Under the pieces are notes generated by a model. That model was not told where the DNA came from and did no database searches. It worked only from the letters and a program-made list of their open reading frames with translations. The position numbers and the translations under genes are program-made. Below are positions 1 to 7,770 of a DNA stretch of 64,000 nucleotides, one piece after another; position 1 is the stretch's first letter, and each line of letters opens with the position of its first letter. Source of the DNA: Halothermothrix sp. (GTDB lineage Bacteria; Bacillota; Halanaerobiia; DY22613); the NCBI GenBank assembly GCA_016841825.1, contig JAENYK010000002.1, positions 310,001 through 374,000 on the forward strand. Reading direction: 5' to 3'.

Positions 1-1
1 G

Positions 2-2830
2 AACAAACTCTTAAGAACAGATTTGCAAAGGGTAGGTGGCAGAATGTGGCTGGCTTTAGAAGAAGATGTAACAGAAGTAGCCGAAATCTTTGAAAAATAC
101 CAACTCCATGATGCAGTTCAGGTGCTTACTCTGGCGAAAGAGATAAAAAATAAATTACAGAATATAGAAATTGACTCCACTCTAATTCAGCCAGGTTTAA
201 AGCTAGAGCGATTTAAATCTTTTTCGCCGAAAACAAAAAAGAGTTGGGGAATCACGGTAAGTTTTTTTGGTTCCAATCAGGAAGTATTAAGCCAGGTTTT
301 GCAAGGTGTAGAGATGGCTTCAAATTCATTGAATCGTCTAAAGGTGCAGTTACTTACTGATCGGGAATACCAGTTCAAAACTTTTTTGACTATGGAAACA
401 ATGATTAAACCGTCACAGGATGAAAGAATTAAAGCTTATGAGAAGTCGGATATAATTATTCATATCCCTGGTGCAGAAAGATTCTCTCTGGTTCCTTTGG
501 AAGGAATGGCGGTAGGTTTACCGGTTATTTTGCTGGATCACCCAGGAATAAAGCAATATGCTAAAAATCGGGAAAACTCCCTGATTATAAAAAAAATTAA
601 TCCCACTGATATTGCCCTTTCCATCTTAAATATCACTAAATTTGGTAATATTAGGCAAAAACTAAAAAGTTATGGTTTACAAGTTGTTCAAAATTATGAC
701 CTAAGTACCAGCATTAAGGGTCTGGAAAGTTTGATAGATCAAATGATTCCAACAAAGGATGATCTTGTTCATGAATCAGATAATTCTGAGCAGGAGATGG
801 TTGATATTGTGGTAGTTAATCATAATTCAGGTTCCGGGATCAAAGATTGTCTGGCTCTTTTGAGGAAATATACATTGAATACGTCTTATTCTTCAAGAAT
901 TATTGTAGTAGATAATGGAAGCAGTGACGAGAGTCTTGGCTATCTGCAAAAACAAGAGGAGATCACTCTGATCGCTAATCAACAGAATGGGGGCTATGCC
1001 AAAGCATGTAATCAGGGCATTTTAGCGGGCAAAGGTAATTATATTTTACTCTTGCATAGCGATAGTAAGGTTACTGAAGGATGGTTAGTACCGCTTCTCA
1101 AAGCAATCAAAGATCCAAAAGTTGGAATGGCTGTTCCGCGGATAATTACTACTGTACAGGAAGGATTAGACACAAATGAAGAAAACTTATCTGGAGAATT
1201 GGAAGAGATAGAGGCAGCCGAAGATTCGGTTGAGCGAAATTTACATATTGCTGAAACTGAACAACGGGCTAAAGATTCAGTGGAATTTGCAGTTGGATGC
1301 AAAATGATTAAGCGAAAACTTTTAAATCAGATTGGTTTGTTGGCAGAGGAGTTTTTCTTATACTGCGAAGAGATGGATTATTCCTTAAGAATAAAAGAAA
1401 AAGGCTATGAGATTAAGGATGTTCCTGAATCGGTGGTAATACATGACTGTGATCAGGCCTGGCAAAAACTATCTCCAGAGATGCAGCTGCAGAGAGATAA
1501 ATATTTGAACGAGAGCAAAAAATACTTTAAAGAAAAGTGGGGTACTCTTGATCTGGTTACATCACCAACACGAGAAGTAGATGGAATCATTCTCTTGAGT
1601 ATTAATCCCTGGCAGAGAAAAGCACAGCGTACAGAAGCAGTAATGGATTATTTTACCCGTCAAGGTCAAAAAATTGTCTATGTAGAACCCTATTGCTCTG
1701 CAGCGATTCCAATTGTTTTAGGGCAAGGACAGTATATTTATACGCCAAAAGGTAGTGGAACTATCTATCATAATCTACAAAATTCGGGAAGTAGAACCGA
1801 GATGATCGACGATTTGAAGGGATACCTGGGTGAATGGGAGATTAAACAACCACTGCTCTGGATTGAAGTTTCCTGGTGGGAGCCAGTACTGAAACATGTG
1901 GAGCATCTATATCAAATATACGTAGCCCCGGGAACCCTTCTGGGGGATGATATAGAGACATATCAACAACTCAAAGCCAGATATGGTAGTGATGAAGAAT
2001 CAATTTTAGAAACCGTTGATTTAATCATCACTGGTTCTGTGAAAGAGAAAGAAGATCTGAAGAAATATGATGAAAAAGTCTTTTATTCTCCGGGGGGTTT
2101 TTATCCGACAGATCTGGAGCGCTTCTTAAAAGGTCACTATACTGTTCCGGATGAGTTATTTTATCTACCTGGACCAAAAGTTGGGATTGTGGGTACTTTC
2201 AATCGTTACTTTCCCCATCAACTATTGCGCCGGTTAGCGATCAATAATTCCGATTTTTCCTTTGTTTTTATTGGAGAGATTACCTGTGATCTGAAAAATT
2301 TGCAGGGTATCAGTAATCTATATTTCCTGGGCAATAAGGATTGGGAGAGTTTATTAGATTGTCTGTATTTCTTTGATATGATGCTTTATCCACACCAGGA
2401 TAAGAATTTTAACTCACATTTAGATCCATATATGATTAATTACTACCTGGCTATGGGAAAACCTGTTGTCGCTTTTGAACATAGGGAACTGGAGAGATTT
2501 GGGTCAATGATCCAGCTTGCCAAAGATGAAGAGGAGTTTGTTCAGTTGGTCAGTGAAGCCACCAACAAATTAGAGAAAGAGAAGTCTGCGGATAAGATCA
2601 AACAACGAATACATCAAATTAAAGGTCAAAGTTGGGAACAGAAAATGGATGAAATTTATGACATGATACTGGCTGACGTTCCACTGAGGCAAACTTCTGA
2701 GATAAAGATTACAGAAGAGCTAGAGATGTCAGAATCAACAGAGGACAAAGGAAACATTTTTGCTAGCCTCATAAAACAGATCTATGAAGGATACCAACGT
2801 TTGTTTAAGGGACAGCGAGAGAAGGAGTAG
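2..2830 (+). CDS. Multidomain glycosyltransferase, 5' partial
   Basis: The frame is open from base 2, so the gene very probably begins outside the window; the first possible start inside is TTG at 23, without a ribosome binding site. Of the visible 942 residues, about 150-250 resemble the acceptor-side half of a GT-B enzyme (HIPGAERFSLVPLEGMAVG). About 265-510 form a GT2-type GT-A domain (DIVVVNHNSGSG, VVDNGSSDES, then an HSDS acidic motif and CEEMDYSLR). About 525-865 look like a second GT-B unit (SINPWQRKAQR, PGTLLGDD). It likely transfers sugars in cell-surface polysaccharide or glycoprotein assembly; the substrate is unknown. It is followed after 180 bases by another glycosyltransferase gene. 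The fold assignments come from motif reading only. Confidence 0.8.
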   Translation, partial: NKLLRTDLQRVGGRMWLALEEDVTEVAEIFEKYQLHDAVQVLTLAKEIKNKLQNIEIDSTLIQPGLKLERFKSFSPKTKKSWGITVSFFGSNQEVLSQVLQGVEMASNSLNRLKVQLLTDREYQFKTFLTMETMIKPSQDERIKAYEKSDIIIHIPGAERFSLVPLEGMAVGLPVILLDHPGIKQYAKNRENSLIIKKINPTDIALSILNITKFGNIRQKLKSYGLQVVQNYDLSTSIKGLESLIDQMIPTKDDLVHESDNSEQEMVDIVVVNHNSGSGIKDCLALLRKYTLNTSYSSRIIVVDNGSSDESLGYLQKQEEITLIANQQNGGYAKACNQGILAGKGNYILLLHSDSKVTEGWLVPLLKAIKDPKVGMAVPRIITTVQEGLDTNEENLSGELEEIEAAEDSVERNLHIAETEQRAKDSVEFAVGCKMIKRKLLNQIGLLAEEFFLYCEEMDYSLRIKEKGYEIKDVPESVVIHDCDQAWQKLSPEMQLQRDKYLNESKKYFKEKWGTLDLVTSPTREVDGIILLSINPWQRKAQRTEAVMDYFTRQGQKIVYVEPYCSAAIPIVLGQGQYIYTPKGSGTIYHNLQNSGSRTEMIDDLKGYLGEWEIKQPLLWIEVSWWEPVLKHVEHLYQIYVAPGTLLGDDIETYQQLKARYGSDEESILETVDLIITGSVKEKEDLKKYDEKVFYSPGGFYPTDLERFLKGHYTVPDELFYLPGPKVGIVGTFNRYFPHQLLRRLAINNSDFSFVFIGEITCDLKNLQGISNLYFLGNKDWESLLDCLYFFDMMLYPHQDKNFNSHLDPYMINYYLAMGKPVVAFEHRELERFGSMIQLAKDEEEFVQLVSEATNKLEKEKSADKIKQRIHQIKGQSWEQKMDEIYDMILADVPLRQTSEIKITEELEMSESTEDKGNIFASLIKQIYEGYQRLFKGQREKE

Positions 2831-3009
2831 AGTACAGTTCTTAGAAGACGACTTAACCAGTTACCTGGTATCCGGAGTCATTCATTGTGGTGGATGGCTC
2901 TTTTTTTCTGCTTTCTGGCCTCCTTTCTTACTTTAAGACGTGGAGTAACTATTTTCCTTTCGTAACATATGATGATTATAAAAAACGAGTTTGTGAGGAG
3001 GATGCTGAA

Positions 3010-4026
3010 GTGAAGGTATTAATGCAAGCCAGACCGGATCTAATAAAGATTCCGGCAGGAGATACTATTCAGGTATTAAAAACCAAAGACGCTCTGGAAG
3101 ATTCTGGTGTGGATGTTGATCTAAATTTAGACCTTACCCCAGATCTGTCACAGTATCAGTTGGTGCATTGTTTTAATATCACTCGCATTGATGAGATATC
3201 TGTTCAAATTGATAATGCAATTCAGCAAGGTTGTCCTGTTGCCTTGTCTCCAGTATATTGGAATATGGAGGAGTTTTTAGCTAAAAATGCTCAGGAACAA
3301 ATAACCTGGTGGAAAAATGGTTGGAAGAGGAGAAAAGAAGCATTGGAAAAAGCTAATATAATTTTACCAAACTCTAAAAGTGAGATGTATCAGTTGAAGA
3401 TGGATTTTAAATTCGAAACACCTTATCAAGTAGTTTACAATGGAGTAGATCCTTCATTTTATGAGGCAGATTCTAGAGAATTTATCGAAGAATATGGCTT
3501 GCGTGATTTTGTTCTTTGTATAGGTAGGGTATGTAAGCGTAAAAATCAATTGACTGTAATTGAGGCTTTGCAAAATAGTGATTTTCAAATGGTGTTTATT
3601 GGGAATATTAATGATCCCATTTATTATAAAGAGTGTTTGAAAGCTGGCGGAAATCGAGTGAAATTCATTCCACATTTACCTCATGAGAAGTTGGTTTCTG
3701 CATATGGAGCGGCCAGAGTTCATATTTTAGCCAGTTGGTTTGATACACCTGGATTGGTTAATTTAGAAGCAGGTTTAGCAGGCTGTAATCTGGTAGTCTC
3801 CAATCGGGGGACGGCTCAGGAATATTTTAACGATCTGGTCTGGTATTGTAGTCCAGATGATCCCAATACCATACGTACATCTGTTAAAGAAGCATATCAT
3901 AGTCCGCGAATTGATGATTTGAAAGATCATATTTTACGAAATTTTACCTGGAAGCAAATTGGTGAAACAACCTATGAAGCATATGCCAGAATGCTTAATT
4001 TTCGATATATTAGTAGAGTTACTTAG
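3010..4026 (+). CDS. GT4-like glycosyltransferase
   Basis: A GT-B glycosyltransferase of 338 residues. The frame is open from 2887, but GTG at 3010 is preferred because GAGGAGG lies 8 bases before it and the protein then begins MKVLMQARPD, as expected for a Rossmann strand. Motifs: LPNSKSEMYQL and YNGVDPSFY at the domain junction, CIGRVCKRKNQLTVIEAL (nucleotide-sugar site), and the DTPGLVNLEAGLAGC stretch ending in the acidic loop typical of GT4. It probably acts with the upstream multidomain glycosyltransferase in surface glycan assembly. The acceptor and donor cannot be read from the sequence. Confidence 0.85.
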   Translation: MKVLMQARPDLIKIPAGDTIQVLKTKDALEDSGVDVDLNLDLTPDLSQYQLVHCFNITRIDEISVQIDNAIQQGCPVALSPVYWNMEEFLAKNAQEQITWWKNGWKRRKEALEKANIILPNSKSEMYQLKMDFKFETPYQVVYNGVDPSFYEADSREFIEEYGLRDFVLCIGRVCKRKNQLTVIEALQNSDFQMVFIGNINDPIYYKECLKAGGNRVKFIPHLPHEKLVSAYGAARVHILASWFDTPGLVNLEAGLAGCNLVVSNRGTAQEYFNDLVWYCSPDDPNTIRTSVKEAYHSPRIDDLKDHILRNFTWKQIGETTYEAYARMLNFRYISRVT

Positions 4027-4052
4027 AGAAGCAATAAAGGAGGTCTGGTTTT

Positions 4053-4262
4053 ATGATGTTTATCAAAATTTATTTAATGATTGCTTTACCTGTGGTCGCT
4101 GCAGTGTTTCTGGTATATGTAAATTTAAAAGTAAAAAAGAGAATTCAAAATCTAAAGAATAAAGAATCTTATCATTTACAAGAGGATAGTATAGATAAAG
4201 GAAAATCTCCAGATTTAAGTTCAAAGAGACATAGGGTTAAAGGTGGTGGAAACTCTGTGTAA
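4053..4262 (+). CDS. Small single-pass membrane protein
   Basis: A 69-residue protein preceded by AAAGGAGG 11 bases before ATG 4053. Residues 3-23 (FIKIYLMIALPVVAAVFLVY) form one hydrophobic segment, followed by a basic and strongly hydrophilic tail (KVKKRIQNLKNK, later KRHRVKGGG). That predicts an N-terminal anchor with a cytoplasmic or surface-facing charged tail. It starts 26 bases after the glycosyltransferase stop, so it is probably co-transcribed. I do not recognise a family. Confidence 0.6.
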   Translation: MMFIKIYLMIALPVVAAVFLVYVNLKVKKRIQNLKNKESYHLQEDSIDKGKSPDLSSKRHRVKGGGNSV

Positions 4263-4269
4263 GATATAG

Positions 4270-4318
4270 ACCCTGTATATGCTAGTTATCTATCTCTATC
4301 CAGGTTCATATACAGGGT
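4270..4318 (+). repeat. 12-bp inverted repeat, possible terminator
   Basis: ACCCTGTATATG at 4270-4281 is the exact reverse complement of CATATACAGGGT at 4307-4318, with a 25-base loop. No T-run follows, so it is not a classical intrinsic terminator, though it lies where the glycosyltransferase operon should end. It could also be a processing site or operator. Confidence 0.45.
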
Positions 4319-4455
4319 GGATAATAATTTCTGGATAGTATAAAAAGAATGTTCCTCCCGTGGATGATATTTCCTAAAAAGATGGATTACAGGGAAATAA
4401 AGATTGAATTTTGTCAAAAAAATTGGTTAAAAACGAAAAAATTTTTTCTAAATTG

Positions 4456-4484
4456 TTGAAATAGAGAATTAAATTGTGTATAAT
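4456..4484 (+). promoter_or_regulatory. Sigma-A-type promoter of the TPR/peptide unit
   Basis: TTGAAA at 4456-4461, a 17-base spacer, then a perfect TATAAT at 4479-4484. The longest open frame of the next gene starts inside this -10 region, which argues for a start further downstream. Confidence 0.75.
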
Positions 4485-4517
4485 AACAGTAGACAAAAAT
4501 GTTGGTGGAAGGGGGAA

Positions 4518-5693
4518 ATGTTACTAATGAGTAGTAAATTAGGCTGTAATCTAGAGATTATTGATCAGGAATTTAACCTTCTGCTGGAAACATGTAGAGA
4601 GGTTTTAAATACAAAACATGATTATATAAGTGCCTATGATCATGCTGTACAGGCTAAGTATCTGGCAAAGAGATTTTTGGAAAATGAGATATATGTGGTT
4701 GAAAGTGAGATGCTGCGGGGACTGGCATATCTGGGGATTGATCGCATGGTCGGTCATGACATATTAAATAAACTATATTATGAGAGTCAGAAGAAAATTA
4801 AAGGCAATGCCAATTTGGAGATTAGACTAAAGAAGACTTTTGGTATTGCCAAAAGGTATATCGGGGAATATGATGAGGCGATGACTCTTTTTTGTGAAGT
4901 TCTTGGACTAGTTCAAAAAGAGGTAGAGAAGGCAGAAGCTAGAGATGACCCTCAAGAAGAACTTTTGCGGTGGATTATATATACTCTGCAGCAGATGGGA
5001 ATATCACTGGTTTTTAAAAGTAGGCAAAAGCATTATCCAATGATGGTAAGACGAACTGAGCGGCGGATCAAACAGATGAATTTTAATGATCTTGACCATT
5101 TCCGGATGGAACTCAAGAAGATTCAAAGTGTAAGTGAAGTTAATAATGAACTAATAGAAGCTCGAAAATATATTAATGAGGCTTTACGGATGGCACAACA
5201 ATGTGGATTAAAGGATATGGAGGTTGCCTGTTTACATAATTTTGCATGTATTTTAGTAGAATCGGAAGAGTATGTTGAAGCTTTAAGAATTCTTGAGGAG
5301 ATTCAAGATGAACCATACATTAGAGAAAATTTACTGGGGAATGTCTTAAATGAGGTAGCTATTGCTTACATTAATTTAGGGGAATTAGAAGCAGGAGCTG
5401 ATCTTTTACATAATGCCTGGATGTGGTTGTCTAGACGGAATGACTTAGATGAGTTATGCCGAAACTCTTATGGAACTGCTCTCTATTATTACAAAAAAGG
5501 TAACCTGGACATGGCTTATGCTTTTGCTGAATTAACTTATAATAAAGATTTTGATATCTGCAGTCTGAAGTTACTTTATGAGATAACTTTCCTTAAATAC
5601 GTCCAGGCTCGAAGGCTTGGAAATGAATCAGAATATGTATTTTACCGGTGTGAGTATGAGAAATATAGAGAACAAATAGAAAGGAGGGCTTGA
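4518..5693 (+). CDS. TPR-type helical protein, Rap-like in size
   Basis: An all-helical protein of about 391 residues without a signal peptide, membrane segment or DNA-binding domain. Several 34-residue helix pairs look like tetratricopeptide repeats, for example AKRYIGEYDEAMTLFCEVL, HNFACILVESEEYVEALRIL, EVAIAYINLGELEAGADLL and YGTALYYYKKGNLDMAYAF. Size and layout (helical N-terminus, then TPRs, no HTH) resemble Rap-type members of the RRNPP peptide-receptor families; that link is inference. The start is ATG 4518 or ATG 4527, since the G-rich GGAAGGGGG at 4507-4515 sits just ahead; the frame itself is open from 4476. A 38-codon repeat-peptide gene starts 3 bases after the stop and the pair ends in a terminator, so the two form a self-contained operon. 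Confidence 0.8.
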   Translation: MLLMSSKLGCNLEIIDQEFNLLLETCREVLNTKHDYISAYDHAVQAKYLAKRFLENEIYVVESEMLRGLAYLGIDRMVGHDILNKLYYESQKKIKGNANLEIRLKKTFGIAKRYIGEYDEAMTLFCEVLGLVQKEVEKAEARDDPQEELLRWIIYTLQQMGISLVFKSRQKHYPMMVRRTERRIKQMNFNDLDHFRMELKKIQSVSEVNNELIEARKYINEALRMAQQCGLKDMEVACLHNFACILVESEEYVEALRILEEIQDEPYIRENLLGNVLNEVAIAYINLGELEAGADLLHNAWMWLSRRNDLDELCRNSYGTALYYYKKGNLDMAYAFAELTYNKDFDICSLKLLYEITFLKYVQARRLGNESEYVFYRCEYEKYREQIERRA

Positions 5694-5696
5694 GAT

Positions 5697-5813
5697 ATGT
5701 TAAATATTAAATGTGGTCCTGGCTTACCTCTTGAGGATGCTTATGGCCCTGGTTTGCCACCTGAGGATGCTTGTGCTGTAGGTCCTGGATTGCCACTCGA
5801 AGATATCTTATAA
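5697..5813 (+). CDS. Triple-repeat small peptide (GPGLPxED)
   Basis: A 38-residue ORF starting at ATG 5697, with a near-perfect AAAGGAGGG site 8 bases before it and only 3 bases after the TPR gene stop. After MLNIKC, the peptide is three copies of a nine-residue unit GPGLP(L/P)ED(A/I) at residues 7-15, 17-25 and 29-37, separated by Y and CAV. The three DNA copies differ mostly at synonymous positions (GGT/GGC, TTA/TTG, CCT/CCA, GAG/GAA), so the peptide sequence seems to be conserved by selection. It has two cysteines (6 and 26), an acidic net charge and no signal peptide. It may be a multi-copy signalling peptide read by the TPR protein, or a multi-core precursor of a modified peptide. I recognise no family. 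Confidence 0.75.
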   Translation: MLNIKCGPGLPLEDAYGPGLPPEDACAVGPGLPLEDIL

Positions 5814-5848
5814 GATTGAGTGTGTAACGTAAAACAAAGGAATTTTTC

Positions 5849-5885
5849 AAAAAATGACCTGAGAGTTGCTCCAGGTCATTTTTTG
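5849..5885 (+). terminator. Intrinsic terminator after the repeat-peptide gene
   Basis: AAAATGACCTG pairs with CAGGTCATTTT around a 10-base loop (AGAGTTGCTC), followed by a T-run. It closes the TPR/peptide transcription unit. Confidence 0.85.
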
Positions 5886-6138
5886 ATGCCTGTAAATATG
5901 TATTTTGCAGATTTTTATACAATTTAGGGGAAAAAGATGCTAATAGCCAATTTGTTCTTATAAATTCCTAGAGATTTTTATTGATTGATGATAGATTTCC
6001 TACAGGAATCGACTAAAAGTTCTTTTAAGGTTGACTAAAATGGTAGTTTGATGTTAATATTAGGTTAACACAAAAATATTTAGTATAGCGAAGGAATTAT
6101 TCAAAGATGGATAACCAAGAAGAGAGGAGAGATTAGTT
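5886..6138 (+). other. Leader region of the gamma-glutamyltransferase gene
   Basis: About 250 AT-rich bases with no convincing ORF. A possible promoter is the TTAACA / TAGTATAG area near 6063-6090, but the fit is weak. A 9-codon ORF (6107-6136) overlaps the ggt ribosome binding site; I see no reason to call it a leader peptide. Confidence 0.3.
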
Positions 6139-7749
6139 ATGAAATTTGATTTTTTGAGCTATCCATATGGTTCTCAAAGAATGACAACCTTCGGTAGAAG
6201 AGGAATGGTGGCTACATCCCAACCCCTGGCGGCTCAAGCGGGGTTGGAAGTTTTAAAAAATGGTGGCAATGCGATCGATGCAGCCATCGCCACTGCAGCA
6301 GCTTTAACTGTTGTTGAACCTACTTCTAATGGAATTGGTTCAGATGCTTTTGCTCTTGTCTGGACTAAAGGAGAACTGCATGGTCTAAATTCAAGTGGCC
6401 CGGCTCCGAAAAGTACATCAATTGAAGCTTTAAAAGAGCGAGGGTATACAGAGATGCCGAAATTTGGTTGGATGCCAGTAACAGTACCTGGTGCTCCTGG
6501 CGCCTGGGCGGAGTTGTCCAAAAAATTTGGTAAATTGTCTTTATCGGAAGTGTTGCGGCCAGCAATTGACTTAGCTGAAAATGGGTATCCTATCTCTCCA
6601 ATTACTGGAAAATATTGGAATATTGCCTATCGGAGATATAAAGAATCTCTGCAAGGTGCTGAATTTACACCCTGGTTTGAGACCTTTGCTTCCCGGGGTA
6701 GAGCCCCAAGAATTGGTGAGATGTGGCAGTCTGGAGGTCATGCAGATACTTTACGGATTATAGGTGAAACTTATGCTGAAGCTTTTTATCGTGGAGAATT
6801 AGCGGAAAAGATCGGTCATTTTTCCCAGAAGTTTAATGGGTTTTTGGCAGTCGAAGATCTCGCTGAATTTACTCCAGAGTGGGTGACTCCTATTGCGGTA
6901 AATTATCGAGGATATGATGTCTGGGAGATTCCACCTAATGGTCAAGGTTTGGTAGCCCTTATGGCCTTAAACATCTTAAAAGGGTTCGATTTTTCGACCA
7001 AAGATAGTATTGAAACATTTCATCGACAGATTGAAGCTATAAAACTGGCCTTTGCAGATGGGCAGAGGTATATTACTGAAGAGAAGAAAATGTCTGTTAA
7101 AGTGGCTGATTTATTGTCTGATGCTTTTGCAGTGGAACGCAGAAGCCTGATTGGTGATAATGCCCTAACTCCAGAACCGGGTACACCGCCACAAGGTGGG
7201 ACAGTCTATCTGGCTACCGCTGACGGTGAAGGTAATATGGTATCCTTTATTCAAAGTAACTATATGGGATTTGGTTCGGGGTTGGTAGTTCCGGGAACTG
7301 GTATAGCTTTACAGAATAGAGGTCATAATTTCTCACTGGATCCTAAACATGATAATTGTCTGGAACCTGGAAAGAGAACTTACCATACAATTATTCCTGG
7401 CTTTCTAACCAGAGATAATCAACCTGTAGGACCGTTTGGGGTTATGGGGGGATTTATGCAGCCTCAAGGTCATCTGCAGGTTATAATGAATACTATAGAT
7501 TTTAATTTGAATCCGCAAGCTGCTCTGGATGCTCCAAGATGGCAATGGATGGAAGATAAGAAAGTAATAGTTGAACATGGATTTTCTCAAGATATGGCCC
7601 AGGCATTAATGAGAAAAGGCCATCACATTCAGGTTGCTTTAGATGGAGGTGGTTTTGGGCGCGGCCAGATTATCTGGCGAAATCCGGAGACAGGTGTTCT
7701 AATGGGAGGTACCGAACCACGGACTGATGGAGCAATTGCAGTATGGTAG
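6139..7749 (+). CDS. ggt: Gamma-glutamyltransferase, cytoplasmic YwrD-like type
   Basis: A 536-residue Ntn-hydrolase that autocleaves into two subunits and transfers or hydrolyses gamma-glutamyl groups (glutathione or gamma-glutamyl peptides). Family marks: KNGGNAIDAAIATAAAL at 40-56, VEPTSNGIGSDAFALV, and the cleavage/catalytic threonine expected in PQGGTVYLATADGEGN (Thr355). After it come the GFGSG, PGKRTYHTI and GVMGGFMQPQGH motifs. There is no signal peptide, as in YwrD-type relatives and unlike secreted Ggt. GAGGAG precedes ATG 6139. It may be read with the following membrane-protein gene, 21 bases downstream. The physiological substrate is uncertain. Confidence 0.92.
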   Translation: MKFDFLSYPYGSQRMTTFGRRGMVATSQPLAAQAGLEVLKNGGNAIDAAIATAAALTVVEPTSNGIGSDAFALVWTKGELHGLNSSGPAPKSTSIEALKERGYTEMPKFGWMPVTVPGAPGAWAELSKKFGKLSLSEVLRPAIDLAENGYPISPITGKYWNIAYRRYKESLQGAEFTPWFETFASRGRAPRIGEMWQSGGHADTLRIIGETYAEAFYRGELAEKIGHFSQKFNGFLAVEDLAEFTPEWVTPIAVNYRGYDVWEIPPNGQGLVALMALNILKGFDFSTKDSIETFHRQIEAIKLAFADGQRYITEEKKMSVKVADLLSDAFAVERRSLIGDNALTPEPGTPPQGGTVYLATADGEGNMVSFIQSNYMGFGSGLVVPGTGIALQNRGHNFSLDPKHDNCLEPGKRTYHTIIPGFLTRDNQPVGPFGVMGGFMQPQGHLQVIMNTIDFNLNPQAALDAPRWQWMEDKKVIVEHGFSQDMAQALMRKGHHIQVALDGGGFGRGQIIWRNPETGVLMGGTEPRTDGAIAVW

Positions 7750-7770
7750 AGATGTTAAGGAGGGTGGATT

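Noticed and set aside
1039-1302. 87-codon minus-strand ORF inside the first glycosyltransferase gene
   Set aside because: Antisense shadow of a clear coding region; no ribosome binding site and no recognisable protein.
3959-4162. 67-codon + strand ORF overlapping the end of the GT4 gene and the small membrane protein
   Set aside because: Out of frame with both, no binding site; the 4053 frame has AAAGGAGG and a membrane helix.
5707-5922. 71-codon minus-strand ORF opposite the repeat-peptide gene
   Set aside because: Covers the terminator and has no binding site; its repeats are only the reverse reading of the GPGLPxED units.
6107-6136. Nine-codon ORF just before ggt as a leader peptide
   Set aside because: It overlaps the ggt ribosome binding site and shows no regulatory codon run or hairpin.
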